Shown one piece after another: positions 1-8,861 of a stretch of DNA of 64,000 nt. Within the stretch, counting starts at the first letter, position 1, and every line of letters starts with the position of its first letter. The DNA comes from Streptomyces qaidamensis (GTDB lineage: Bacteria; Actinomycetota; Actinomycetes; Streptomycetales; Streptomycetaceae): assembly GCF_001611795.1 (NCBI RefSeq), contig NZ_CP015098.1, positions 8,866,001-8,930,000 of the forward strand, written 5' to 3'. Below the pieces are notes generated by a model. The model worked only from the letters and a program-made list of their open reading frames with translations. It did not search any database and was not told the DNA's origin. A program made the translations under genes and the position numbers.

Positions 1-501
1 CGAAGTCCGCGGCGTCCTCGAAGATCCGGTCCAGCCCGGTCCGGCCGGTGATGACGGGGAAGAGCGTCACCTGCAAGCGGTCCACCAGTCCGGCTGCCAT
101 CAGCGCGCGATTCAACGACAGACTGCCGTGGGACCGCAACGGCACGTCCGACTCCTCCTTGAGCCGGGCGACGACCTCGACGGCATCACCGCTGACGAGT
201 GTCGCGTCGGGCCAGTCGAGGGGACCTTCCAACGTCCTCGAACCACCGTCGCCGGCAGGTTGCGCATCCGCGTCACCCACGGGTCGCGCACGTCGGATTC
301 CTCGGTGCTCGAAGCCAGCATCTGTGTGAAGGCACGGTACGTACGGGCCCCGAAGACCATCCGCTGCTCCTCGCCGTAGAGGGCGAGGCGGTGGTCGAGC
401 AGCTGGGGGCCCTGCTTGCCCCAGTAGCCGGTCCAGTCGGCGCCGGCGGCTCCGTAGCCGTCGAGGCTGGAGAAGACGTCGAAGGTGTAGGGGGCGGTCA
501 T
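1..501 (-). pseudogene. DHFR/RibD-like reductase, frameshifted, cut by window start
   Basis: The reading starts at ATG 501 behind a GAGGAG ribosome site and opens MTAPYTFDVFSSLDGYG, typical of the small RibD C-terminal/dihydrofolate-reductase-like family common in Streptomyces. It stays in frame through RNLPATVV near 245, then continues in another frame as EGPLDWPDATLVSGDAVEVV and on to FPVITGRTGLDRIFEDAADF at the window edge. One base appears to be missing around 237-250, since adding one restores a continuous family-like protein. The family is thought to be NADPH-dependent, but the substrate is unknown. The C-terminus lies outside the window. It is either a real pseudogene or a single sequencing error. 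Confidence 0.7.
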
Positions 502-787
502 GTGGTTCTCCTCGCGTGCGGTCGGTCGGGGGGAGGTGCCGACGGGCGATCTTCTTCGGATTCGGATGCGGTCCGGTGACCGTCCCACCCTTGGACCCGT
601 CGCGCTTGCGCAACTCATCGCTCTGCCCACCGCAGGTGGCCCCGGATCGCTCGAACGGCGGAGACAGACGGACCTGATCACTGCATGATGCCCACTGCCG
701 AGGTGGAGGGGCCCTTCAGCGAGCCCAGGCGCGCGACCTGTGAATGCCGCAGGTGCCGATCACGCCCCCGCGGGTACGCGGCGCTGT

Positions 788-1549
788 ATGTCCGAGGTGA
801 TTCAAGCAGGTGGCTGGGGGCTGCTGGCGGGGAGTGCTCTGCTGGTGGGAGCGGTGTTCGGCTATGGGATGCGCGTGTCGCAGAAAGTCATCGCGCTGGT
901 GATGGCCTTCGGTGCCGGTGTCCTGCTCTCGGCCGTCTCCTTCGAGTTGGTCGGCGAAGCGTATGAGCAAGGCGGGTTGGGCCCGGCGGCGGTGGGGACC
1001 CTGGCCGGTGCGGTGGCCTACACGGCGGGCAATCTGTGGCTGGCCGGCCGAGGCGCCCGCCATCGCAAGCGATCGGGCCACCACGCCGAGCAGACCCAGC
1101 CGTCCGAGGAGCAGAACAGCGGCTCGGGCCTGGCGCTGGCGCTGGGCGCGCTGCTGGACGGAGTGCCCGAGTCGGCGGTGATCGGCGTCAGTCTGCTCGA
1201 TGGTGGGGCAGTGAGCCTCGTGACGGTCGCGGCGGTGTTCATCAGCAACATCCCGGAGGGCCTGTCCAGTTCGGCAGGGATGAAGAAGTCCGGGCGCGGC
1301 AAGGCGTACGTCTTCGGTGTGTGGGGCGCCATCGCGCTCGCGAGCACCGTTTCCGCGGTCCTTGGATACGCCGTCCTCGGGGGTTTCTCGCCCACTGTGA
1401 TCGCGGGAGTGACGGCCGTGGCCGCCGGTGCGATCCTGGCCATGATCGCCGACACGATGATCCCCGAGGCGTTCCAGGAGGCCCACCTGGCGATCGGTCT
1501 GGTCACGGTCAGCGGCTTCCTGGTCTCCTTCGCGCTGTCCCATGCCTGA
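788..1549 (+). CDS. ZIP-family metal transporter
   Basis: A 253-residue polytopic membrane protein of the ZIP (ZupT-like) family, which imports divalent cations such as zinc. About eight hydrophobic segments are visible. The two diagnostic metal-site stretches are present: LDGVPESAVIGVSLLDGG in one helix and FISNIPEGLSSSAGMKKSG in the next, with the usual P-E pairs. A charged, histidine-containing loop (around RHRKRSGHHAEQTQ) sits in the middle, as in many ZIP proteins. I chose the ATG at 788 because the 16 residues an upstream in-frame start would add are not hydrophobic and do not look like this family. No clear ribosome site is seen. Confidence 0.85.
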   Translation: MSEVIQAGGWGLLAGSALLVGAVFGYGMRVSQKVIALVMAFGAGVLLSAVSFELVGEAYEQGGLGPAAVGTLAGAVAYTAGNLWLAGRGARHRKRSGHHAEQTQPSEEQNSGSGLALALGALLDGVPESAVIGVSLLDGGAVSLVTVAAVFISNIPEGLSSSAGMKKSGRGKAYVFGVWGAIALASTVSAVLGYAVLGGFSPTVIAGVTAVAAGAILAMIADTMIPEAFQEAHLAIGLVTVSGFLVSFALSHA

Positions 1550-1597
1550 CAGCACCTCGGCCTCGCCGGGGGAGCTCTCCTCGATAGCCTGCGCGGC

Positions 1598-2058
1598 ATG
1601 ACCGACTCACCTGTGCGTGGTACCGATGTCGCGACAGCCGGGGCACGGGCCGGTGCGGCGGTGGTGCGCATGTACGGCCGGCAGCTCAGCCGCATCGACA
1701 AGGGCGCCGGGGACTTCGCCACCGCCGCCGATGTGGAGGCCGAGACGGCGATCCTCGCCGTCATCCGTGCCGCACGGCCCGATGACGCGGTGCTCGGCGA
1801 GGAAGGTGGGCAGCAGGGCGCAGCCGGAGTTCGGCGCCAGTGGCTGGTGGATCGATCCCCTGTGCGGCACGCTGAACTACGCCGTCGGCAGCATGCTGGT
1901 GGCCGTCAACGTGGCGCTGCGCGATGGGCCGGCGGATTCTCCGCCAGCGTGCATGTCGCGGCGGGGATCGCTCTGTGCCGGCGGCCGGCTGCGTTGTCAC
2001 CGGGATCGACGGCGCCCCGCTGGAGGAGGCGGACCGTGGGGTCGTGGTCGCTGCCGTA
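1598..2058 (+). pseudogene. Inositol-monophosphatase-family gene, decayed
   Basis: The first 84 codons are intact and contain the GEEGG metal-site motif. The following WLVD/PLCGTLNYA motif is split by a 4-base insertion (GATC repeated at 1849-1858), after which the family sequence goes on one frame over as PLCGTLNYAVGSMLVAVNVALRDG. It then jumps directly to the C-terminal family motif VHVAAGIALC, skipping what should be about 100 residues. A further one-base loss precedes GCVVTGIDGAPLEEADRG. Two frameshifts plus an internal deletion make this real decay rather than a sequencing slip. The motif has Cys where typical monophosphatases have Asp (DPLDGT), which I recall as a feature of a Streptomyces subfamily. 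Confidence 0.75.
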
Positions 2059-2121
2059 GTACGCCCACGAGATGGCCGGGCTCGTCACTTCGTCGTCCGC
2101 AGGGCAGACCATGAGCCCCAT
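2053..2121 (-). pseudogene. 5' stub of a minus-strand hypothetical gene
   Basis: A start codon at 2121 with a good GGAGG ribosome site nine bases upstream opens MGLMVCPADDEVTSPAISWAYYG. This resembles the N-terminus of small conserved actinobacterial proteins of unknown function (an E-V-x-S-P ... SW-Y-G pattern). After about 23 codons it runs into the antisense of the decayed inositol-monophosphatase gene and loses family character. I read this as the surviving 5' end of a gene whose remainder was lost when the two were joined. The identification is weak. Confidence 0.35.
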
Positions 2122-2178
2122 CCGGTCGGTCCTCCTTGCGCTCCTGGCGCTCATGAGCAGTCGTGGTTTCCACCCAGC

Positions 2179-3090
2179 CTAGGCGGACGTGCCGGCGATT
2201 CCCTGCGCCGCAACCGGTGTTCCGTCGGTCCGAGCCTCCAGGGCGTGCAGGACGGCCGCCATGTCCTGGCCGCCGTGGCCCCGTTGGACGGTCTCGGCGT
2301 AGAGGGCGTGGCACACGTCCAGAAGCGGGGACGCCAGGTCCGCCTTGCGGGCGGCCTCGGCGATGAGGCGATTGTTCTTGAGGACGTCCGCGGCGGCTGC
2401 CTGGACCGAGAAGTCGCGCTCCAGCAGCTTCGATGCCTTGACCCGGGAGACGGCACTGGCCATCGGACCCGCGTCCAGGACATCGCGGAAGAGACGCTGA
2501 TCAAGCCCGTGCCGCTCGGCGAAGTGGAATGCCTCGGCAAGGCCCGTGACCACGGTGATCAGGAACAGGTTCACCGAGAACTTCAGCTGCAGCGCGCCCG
2601 GGACGGCCCCGCACACGAACGTCTCCCGGCACATCGGACCGAGCAGGGGCCGCACGGTCGTCACGGCGTCGCCGTCGCCCGCCAGCATCCCCACCAGTTC
2701 GCCCCGTTCGGCAGGGACACGGCTGCCGGAGACCGGGGCCTCGACGTAACGGCCGCCCGCGGTCCGGATGTCCTCCTGGAGGGTGCGGGAGTATTCGGCC
2801 GCAGTCGTGCCCATGTGGACGACGGTACGACCGGCGACGCGCTGGGCGAAGTCCGGGGTGCCGCGGCCCAGTACCGCGTCCACGGCCGTCTCGTCGGACA
2901 GCATGAGGAAAACGGTGGCCGCCCGGTGAAGGACCTCGGCGCTGCTCGCCGCCACCTCGGCGCCGGCGGCGTGCAGCGGTTCGCATCGCTCGGAGGTGCG
3001 GTTCCAGACGACGAGCCGTGTCCCGGCGCGGGCCAGGTTCAGTGCCATGGGCTGCCCCATGACCCCCAGACCGATGAAACCGACGTACAT
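2179..3090 (-). CDS. 3-hydroxyisobutyrate-dehydrogenase-family NAD(P) oxidoreductase
   Basis: A 303-residue member of the beta-hydroxyacid dehydrogenase family (6-phosphogluconate-dehydrogenase-like). The Rossmann motif GFIGLGVMGQPMA is at residues 4-16, the substrate loop APVSGS around 118-123, and the catalytic lysine and asparagine are K170 and N174 in LKFSVN. Such enzymes oxidise beta-hydroxyacids or reduce imines; the substrate cannot be told here. ATG 3090 has a GGAGG site upstream. It is divergently transcribed from a TetR-type regulator across a 145-bp gap holding two identical operator-like palindromes, so it is probably the target of that repressor. Confidence 0.9.
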   Translation of the reverse strand: MYVGFIGLGVMGQPMALNLARAGTRLVVWNRTSERCEPLHAAGAEVAASSAEVLHRAATVFLMLSDETAVDAVLGRGTPDFAQRVAGRTVVHMGTTAAEYSRTLQEDIRTAGGRYVEAPVSGSRVPAERGELVGMLAGDGDAVTTVRPLLGPMCRETFVCGAVPGALQLKFSVNLFLITVVTGLAEAFHFAERHGLDQRLFRDVLDAGPMASAVSRVKASKLLERDFSVQAAAADVLKNNRLIAEAARKADLASPLLDVCHALYAETVQRGHGGQDMAAVLHALEARTDGTPVAAQGIAGTSA

Positions 3091-3146
3091 GACGCACCGC
3101 CTCCTCCGGCTCGGGCCGAGGCCGAGCCGCCACCGTCGTCGTCGAC

Positions 3147-3162
3147 TATGACCGTGGTCATA
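3147..3162. promoter_or_regulatory. Operator-like palindrome, copy 1
   Basis: TATGACCGTGGTCATA is an inverted repeat with 7-bp arms and a 2-bp centre. It lies between the divergent dehydrogenase and TetR genes and shares the pattern TATGACnnnnGTCATA with a second copy 27 bp away. Probably a TetR-family binding site. Confidence 0.75.
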
Positions 3163-3173
3163 GTAGCCGTGAT

Positions 3174-3189
3174 TATGACGGCGGTCATA
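3174..3189. promoter_or_regulatory. Operator-like palindrome, copy 2
   Basis: TATGACGGCGGTCATA has 6-bp arms and a 4-bp centre and is the second copy of TATGACnnnnGTCATA. The copies are centred 27 bp apart, which is compatible with two repressor dimers. The site lies 47 bp before the TetR start, so autoregulation is likely. Confidence 0.75.
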
Positions 3190-3235
3190 GAGTGGTATCC
3201 GGGAAAGAGACGCGTGAGCGAGTTGACGGAGGTCG

Positions 3236-3835
3236 ATGACGGTGAAGGCCGAGCGGGGGCCGCGTGAGCGGATGATCTTCAGCGCGGCTCAGCTCATCCG
3301 ACGTGACGGAGTCGTCTCCACCGGGATGCGCGAAGTCGCCCTCGACGCCGCCGCGCCACGCGGTTCGCTCCAGCACTACTTTCCCGGCGGCAAGGCGCAG
3401 TTGGTCGACGAGGCAGTGGGCTGGGCAGGTGACTACGCGGCAGGCCGTGTCGCCCGTTTCCTGGACGCGCTGCCCGAGCCGACGCCGAGCGGGCTGTTCA
3501 CCGCGATGGTGCGCCAGTGGACCGACGAGTACGAGGCTGACGGCTTCGCGGGCGGCTGCCCTGTCGCGGCCGCCATGGTGGACTGCGCGGAGTCGGTCCC
3601 CTCCACGCGGAAGGCCGCATCGGCTGCGTTCGCCACCTGGACCGGCGCGGTCGCCCAGGCCCTGACCGAGATGGGCGTTCCCGGGGAACGGGCCGGGGCG
3701 CTCGCCACGCTCATGATCAGCAGCCTGGAGGGGGCGATCCTGCTCGCCCGAGCCGAGCGTGACGTCCGAGCCCTGACGACCGTGGCCCGGGAGCTCGGCC
3801 CTGTCCTCGACGCGGCCGTGCGCACGGACGGCTGA
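3236..3835 (+). CDS. TetR-family repressor (LmrA/YxaF-like)
   Basis: A 199-residue TetR-type DNA-binding repressor. The helix-turn-helix lies around residues 25-55 (STGMREVALDAAAPRGSLQHYFPGGK). The PRGSLQHYFPGGK form and a C-terminal domain with GFAGGCPVAAAMVDCAE match the LmrA/YxaF subgroup, which controls efflux or oxidoreductase genes. The start at 3236 has GGAGG just upstream with short spacing. It is divergent from the 3-hydroxyisobutyrate-dehydrogenase-like gene, and two copies of a 16-bp palindrome in between are its likely operators. The effector is unknown. Confidence 0.88.
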   Translation: MTVKAERGPRERMIFSAAQLIRRDGVVSTGMREVALDAAAPRGSLQHYFPGGKAQLVDEAVGWAGDYAAGRVARFLDALPEPTPSGLFTAMVRQWTDEYEADGFAGGCPVAAAMVDCAESVPSTRKAASAAFATWTGAVAQALTEMGVPGERAGALATLMISSLEGAILLARAERDVRALTTVARELGPVLDAAVRTDG

Positions 3836-3986
3836 GCTGAACAGACGGCTGAACGGACGGCCGCGGGGCGCCTCCTCCGGGTGAACTCGCGGCGCGGGGA
3901 GCGCGGAGGCGTTCGTGTCGGCGCAGGCCGGTCGGACGGGGGGCCCGCAAAACGAACGGCGTCCGCGCCGGCCGCACGCGCCGGTG

Positions 3987-4520
3987 CTACCCCTCGTACT
4001 GCGTGAGGTCGATGCCGTACACCGTGAGGTCGTGGCCGTGGACCGGGTGCTGTGCTGTGCCTTCCGGCTCCATGCCGAGTTTGCCGAGTACGTTGGCGGA
4101 GGCTCCGTCGACCGTGCGGCACACGGCTACCACCCGGTCGAGGCCGCGGTCCTGCAGGGCGAACTCCAGGGTGGCGTGCGCCGCTTCCGACGCGTATCCC
4201 TGTCCCCAGAACACCCGACCGAGCCGCCAGCTGATCGCCACCTGACCGGCGATCTCGGCCGGAGCGTCGGCCACGGACAGACCGACGGTGCCTGCCAGCT
4301 CGCCAGAACCCAGGAGTTCGACGGCGAACATCCCGAACCCTTCCTCGTCCCACTCCTCTTCCCAGGTCTCGATGTCCTGGGCTGTCTGCTCCATGGAGCG
4401 CGGCGTGCCGTCGTCGATGTGCTGCATCACCACCGGATCGGCGTGGATCTCGGACAGGGGGACGAGGTCGTCGTCGAGCCACCGGCGCAGGACAAGACGG
4501 GGTGTGCGGATGTCGGTCAT
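3987..4520 (-). CDS. GNAT acetyltransferase (RimJ/RimL type)
   Basis: A 177-residue GNAT N-acetyltransferase. It opens TDIRTPRLVLRRWLDDDLVPLSEIHAD, the classic start of the RimJ/RimL-like branch. The acetyl-CoA loop is GRVFWGQGYASEAAHATLEFAL around residues 100-125, followed by RVVAVCRTVDGASANVLGKLGME. The substrate may be a protein N-terminus or a small amine. ATG 4520 was chosen because the homologous region begins there; an in-frame ATG three codons upstream is possible. It faces the next GNAT gene divergently across about 120 bp. Confidence 0.88.
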   Translation of the reverse strand: MTDIRTPRLVLRRWLDDDLVPLSEIHADPVVMQHIDDGTPRSMEQTAQDIETWEEEWDEEGFGMFAVELLGSGELAGTVGLSVADAPAEIAGQVAISWRLGRVFWGQGYASEAAHATLEFALQDRGLDRVVAVCRTVDGASANVLGKLGMEPEGTAQHPVHGHDLTVYGIDLTQYEG

Positions 4521-4644
4521 GATCCCCATCTTGCCGACGCGGCGGCGGGATCGCGAACCGCGGTGCCGCACTCCGGGGGTGAGCGGGGCCGCGCGGAGCG
4601 CCATGCCACGATGCCGGACTCGCGGCGGACTCTACGATCGGAGG

Positions 4645-5040
4645 GTGACGATCGCATACGAGTGGCGGGCAGACTTCGACAACGCAGCTCTCGACGCGCT
4701 GCACGCTGACGGCTTCGGTCATCCGCTCGCCAGGACCGACTGGCGAGAACGGCTTGAGCGCCACAGCCTCGGCTGGGTCTGCGCCTGGGAAGACGACTCA
4801 CTGATCGGCTTCGTCAACGTCGCCTGGGACGGCGGGGTTCACGCCTTCATCCTGGACACGGTGGTCGCCCGGCACCGTCGCGCGGAAGGCGTAGGTGCCG
4901 CGCTGGTCGCAACCGCGGCTCGCGAGGCCCGGGCCGCGAAGTGTGCCTGGCTCCACGTCGACTTCGAGGAGCACCTGCGTCCGTTCTACTTCGATGCCTG
5001 CGGGTTCAAGGAGACGACAGCCGGTCTGATCGGCTTGTGA
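4645..5040 (+). CDS. GNAT acetyltransferase, small
   Basis: A 131-residue GNAT-fold protein starting at GTG 4645 (VTIAYEWRADFDNAALDALHADGFGHP). The acetyl-CoA-binding part is LDTVVARHRRAEGVGAALVATAAREARA around residues 66-95, followed by LHVDFEEHLRPFYFDACGFKET, the usual GNAT end. The purine-rich GGAGG touches the start codon, so initiation may not follow normal spacing. The TGA stop overlaps a GTG (GTGA at 5037) that would start the following MFS gene, suggesting translational coupling before that gene was damaged. Confidence 0.8.
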   Translation: MTIAYEWRADFDNAALDALHADGFGHPLARTDWRERLERHSLGWVCAWEDDSLIGFVNVAWDGGVHAFILDTVVARHRRAEGVGAALVATAAREARAAKCAWLHVDFEEHLRPFYFDACGFKETTAGLIGL

Positions 5041-6392
5041 CACACCACAACCGCCACTGCCTCCGATTCCTCCCGGCCTGCTCCGTCCAGTCTGTGGCGG
5101 GACGCCGACTTCCGCCGGCTCTGGCTGGGGCAGACGGCCTCCCAACTCGGTGAACACGCAAGCCTGGTGGTGCTGCCGCTCCTGGCCGTCCTGACACTGG
5201 ACGCCGGTGCCGGCCAGTTGGGCGTGCTCCGCGCGGTGGGGCAGGCGCCGATCCTGTTGCTCTCGCTCTTCGCGGGTGCCTGGGTGGACAGGTGGCGCAC
5301 CCGTGCGACGATGGTGCTCACAGACGCCGGCCGGGCCCTGACCCTCGGCACCGTGGCCCTGGCCTGCCTCTTCGGCCGGCTCGGCCTGCCCGGCCTGTAC
5401 GTGCTCGCCTTCGCCGTCGGGCCCTGTCCGTCTTCTTCGACGTGGCGTACCAGGCGTCCCTCGTACGTCTGGTGGAACGCGACCGGCTCCTGCGCGCCAA
5501 CAGCGCGCTCGAGGGCAGCCGGTCCGCGGCGCAGATCGGCGGCCCCGCGCTCGGCGGTGCGCTGGTGTCCTTGCTGTCGGCGCCGATCGCCGCCGCCTCC
5601 GGCGCGCTGTTCTTCGTGCTGTCGTTCCTGTCGTTCCTGTCGATCCGGCGGATCCGCCGGATCGAGGCGGCCCCGAAGCGCCCGGAAGACACCCCGCGGG
5701 TCCGGCACCGGATCCATGAGGGCCTGCGCTTCGTCGCCCGCGACACCGTGCTCCGTGCCGTGTGCCTGGCCTCAGCCGCGTTCCAGTTCTCCTTCACGGC
5801 CATGATGACCGTCTACCTGCTGTTCCTGCCGCGGGAACTGCACCTGTCGGGCACCGTCGTGGGCCTTGCGCCCGCGGCGGCGGGACCGGGCGCGCTGCTG
5901 GGCTCGCTGCTGGCGGCCCGGCTGCCGAGCCGGATCGGCCACGGCACGGTGCTCGTGTGCGCGGCCGCGCTCGGCGACGGCGTCTTCCTGTGTGTGCCCG
6001 CGCTGCACGGCTCTTCCGCGGTGACGGTTCCCGCGCTGCTCGTGGTCGGCTTCGTGTCCGGGCTCGGCGGCCAGTTGGTGAATGTCACGATCATGGCCGT
6101 CCGCCAGGCCGTCACTCCGGACGGGATGCAGGGCCGCGCGGCCGCCACGATCACGTTCGCCGGCATGGGGCTGACCCCGCTCGGCTCTCTGTCCGGCGGA
6201 TTCCTCGCGGGGGAGTGGGGGCTGCGCACCGGCCTGCTGGTGGCGGCCGCGGGCATGATGCTGTCCCCGGTGGTGATGGCCCTCTCCCCGCTCGCACGCC
6301 TGGGACGGGAGTTTCCGGCCCCCGCGCGGCGGGCCGCCCGGAGGCTGATCTCCTCGGCCGGAGCCGGGAGGTGTGGAAGGCTGGAAGGGTAA
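5037..6392 (+). pseudogene. MFS transporter, frameshifted twice
   Basis: A major-facilitator drug-efflux-like protein of about 450 residues spread over two frames. The N-terminal part reads SLWRDADFRRLWLGQTASQL and TM segments up to VLAFAVG near 5430. The rest continues in another frame as ALSVFFDVAYQASLVRLVER through GLRTGLLVAAAGMMLSPVVM. One base is missing in the GGGCCC stretch near 5428. The open N-terminal part has no start codon in its own frame; removing one A near 5042 would join it to the GTG at 5037, which overlaps the previous stop. The two indels cancel, so total length stays a multiple of three. Either a pseudogene or sequencing errors. Confidence 0.75.
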
Positions 6393-6608
6393 GGAACGGC
6401 CCGGCCAACCGGGCACGCGTGATCTTCGTTCCGGTCGCCCGGGGCCGTGAGGTTCGACCGCGCACGGCGCCCGCCCGGCGCGTCCCCTGGCCGTTCGCAG
6501 GTCGCGTACCGCATCGTGAACGGGTTGCTGACCTGCAGGGAGACCACCGTGGACGTCTGCTGGAGCAGGCGGGTGCGCCGATGAGGTCGTCAGGCCTAAG
6601 GGGCGAAT

Positions 6609-8696
6609 GTGATGAGCCGAGCGAAGCAGCAGCCTCCACAGCGGGCGGCTGATCCGGAGAAGGCGGCATCGGACCCGAGCGGGCTGATGGACCTGTTGGG
6701 CGTCGCCGCGGTGCTCGTGGAGGCCGACGGCCGGATCGACATGTGGAGTCCCCAGGCCGAGGAGTTGTTCGGCTACACCGGTGACGAAGCGGTCGGGCGG
6801 TACGCGGCCGCCCTGCTTCTCCACCCCGAAGACCGCGAGGCGGGGATGGGACTGTTCGCCGAGGTGATGGAGACCGGCCGGAGTTGGGCGGGTCCCTTTC
6901 CCGTCCGGCTCAAGGACGGCAGCACCCGGACGATCGAGTTCCGCAACATCCGGCTGACGGACAACCTCGGCGACCACTACGCGCTCGGGCTGGCCGCCGA
7001 CCGGGCCACGGTGCGGCAGGTGGAGCGCAAGGTGGCCCTGTCCAGCCAGCTGGTCACCCAGGCGCCGATCGGCCTGTCCGTCCTGGACACCCAGCTGCGG
7101 TACGTGGCCGTCAACGGGGCCCTCGCCTCGATGCACGGCGTCCCCGAGGCCGACCACATGGGCCGCCACTTCCGGGAGATCCTGCCCGGCGCGCCCTTCA
7201 CGACCGCGGAGAACCAGATGTGGGAGGTCCTGGAGACCGGCCGGCCCATGGTGGACGAGCAGGTGGTGGGCCGTACCCGCGCCGACCCGGACAACGACCA
7301 CGCCTGGGCCGTGTCCCTCTACCGGCTGGAGGACCACGGCGGACACGTGCTCGGGATCGCCAACGTGGTGGTGGACGTCACCGACCGGTACGAGGCAGCC
7401 AGGCAGGCCGACCGGGCCCAGCAGCGTCTGCGCCTGATGGCCGACGGCTCGGCCCGCATCGGGACCACCCTGGAAGTGGAGCGGACCGCCCAGGAGCTGG
7501 CGGACGTCCTGGTGCCCGACCTGGCCGACATGATCGCGGTGGACATCCTGGACTCCGTCCTGCGAACGGGCCGCCCGGACCGCGGTGAGGGTCCGGCCCT
7601 GTTCCGGGCGCTGGCGGTGAAGACCGCCTATCCCACCGCCGCCTCCGAGGCGATCATCGCGCCCGGCCACCTCACCACCTACCACGCGGACCACCCGGCG
7701 GCCCACTGCTTCCGCACCCGCAAGCCCCTGCTGATCACCCACCTCGACAGTGGCGATCTCAGCCGCATCGCGGCCGACGCCGCCGCCGCCGGCCTGCTCG
7801 CCGAAGCCGGTGTCCACACCGACATGGCCGTCCCTCTCATCGCGCGCGGAGAGATCATCGGCGTGCTGGGCCTGGCCCGCGCGCGCAACCCCCAGCCGTT
7901 CGACGAGGACGATCTCACCCTCGCCTACGAACTGGCCTCGTCCGCCGCGCTGAGCATCGACAACGCCGTCCTGCACCAGCACATCCGCAGCGCCGCCGAA
8001 ACCCTCCAGCGCAGCCTGCTGCCCCAGCCCTCGCCCCGCCGCCCCGGCCTGGAGATCGCTGCCCGGTACCTGCCCGCCCAGGCCTTCAGCGAAGTCGGCG
8101 GCGACTGGTACGACGTCCTGCCCCTCAGCGGCGACCGGACCGCCCTTGCGGTGGGTGACGTCATGGGCAGCGGCATTCCGGCGGCCACCGCCATGGGCCG
8201 GCTGCGCACCGCCACCTCCACCCTCGCCGACCTCGACCTCGCCCCGAGCCGGATCCTCACCCACCTCGACAAGATCACCCAGGGATTGGACCCCTATATC
8301 GCCACGTGTGTGTACGCGGTCTACGACCCGCACCACTCCCGCCTGCACGTCGCCTGCGCCGGTCACCTGCCCCCGGTCCTGGTGCGCGCCGGCAGACCGC
8401 CCGAACTGCTCGACCTGCCCACCGGCACCCCGCTGGGAGTCGGCAGCGGTCCCTTCGAGACCGCCGTCCTCACCATGAACCCCGGCGATCAGCTCGTCCT
8501 CTACACCGACGGCCTGGTGGAGACCCGCGACGACCCCATCGACCAGCGCCTGGACGACCTCCTGGGCCTGCTGTCCCCGCCCTGCCGCTCCGCGGAGGAG
8601 ACCTGCGACCTGCTGCTCCGGCAACTGCGCGGTCCCGCCGACCACGACGACGTCGCGCTGCTCATCGCCCAGGCAAGGCCCCTTGCCGGGCCCTGA
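6609..8696 (+). CDS. PAS-PAS-GAF-PP2C (SpoIIE/RsbU-type) serine phosphatase
   Basis: A 695-residue signalling phosphatase. Domains in order: PAS about 25-140 (VEADGRIDMWSPQAEELFGY), PAS about 150-265 (LSVLDTQLRYVAVNGALA), GAF about 285-460, and a SpoIIE-type PP2C domain about 485-690. The PP2C metal motifs are visible: FSEVGGDWYDVLPL, ALAVGDVMGSGIPAATAM, LYTDGLVETRD and HDDVALLIAQ. Such proteins dephosphorylate STAS-domain anti-sigma antagonists to release a sigma factor. The start is GTG 6609 or ATG 6612 behind AAGGGG. A second phosphatase follows 165 bp downstream on the same strand. A STAS antagonist that could be a substrate is encoded far away at 35337-35702. Confidence 0.9.
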   Translation: MMSRAKQQPPQRAADPEKAASDPSGLMDLLGVAAVLVEADGRIDMWSPQAEELFGYTGDEAVGRYAAALLLHPEDREAGMGLFAEVMETGRSWAGPFPVRLKDGSTRTIEFRNIRLTDNLGDHYALGLAADRATVRQVERKVALSSQLVTQAPIGLSVLDTQLRYVAVNGALASMHGVPEADHMGRHFREILPGAPFTTAENQMWEVLETGRPMVDEQVVGRTRADPDNDHAWAVSLYRLEDHGGHVLGIANVVVDVTDRYEAARQADRAQQRLRLMADGSARIGTTLEVERTAQELADVLVPDLADMIAVDILDSVLRTGRPDRGEGPALFRALAVKTAYPTAASEAIIAPGHLTTYHADHPAAHCFRTRKPLLITHLDSGDLSRIAADAAAAGLLAEAGVHTDMAVPLIARGEIIGVLGLARARNPQPFDEDDLTLAYELASSAALSIDNAVLHQHIRSAAETLQRSLLPQPSPRRPGLEIAARYLPAQAFSEVGGDWYDVLPLSGDRTALAVGDVMGSGIPAATAMGRLRTATSTLADLDLAPSRILTHLDKITQGLDPYIATCVYAVYDPHHSRLHVACAGHLPPVLVRAGRPPELLDLPTGTPLGVGSGPFETAVLTMNPGDQLVLYTDGLVETRDDPIDQRLDDLLGLLSPPCRSAEETCDLLLRQLRGPADHDDVALLIAQARPLAGP

Positions 8697-8861
8697 CGGC
8701 GGCGTCTGCTCCCGACGGCCGACGTTCCCGCGATTCGCTGGTGTGTGCGAAGCTGCCCGCGGTGTTATTCAATGAGGTGTGTGGTCAGGAAGCTCGGGGC
8801 CCCGACCGCACGGGTCCGGACATCGCCCCGGTACCGCGCCGGGGATTGCTGAGAGAGCCGC

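Noticed and set aside
1924..3267. A 447-codon plus-strand frame
   Set aside because: It is antisense to the dehydrogenase, which has clear motifs. Only its first 30 codons matter, as part of the decayed phosphatase gene.
5772..8645. A 957-codon open frame on the minus strand
   Set aside because: It is antisense to the MFS and PP2C genes. Its sequence is low-complexity Gly/Val/Arg and shows no domain, as expected from third-position GC bias.
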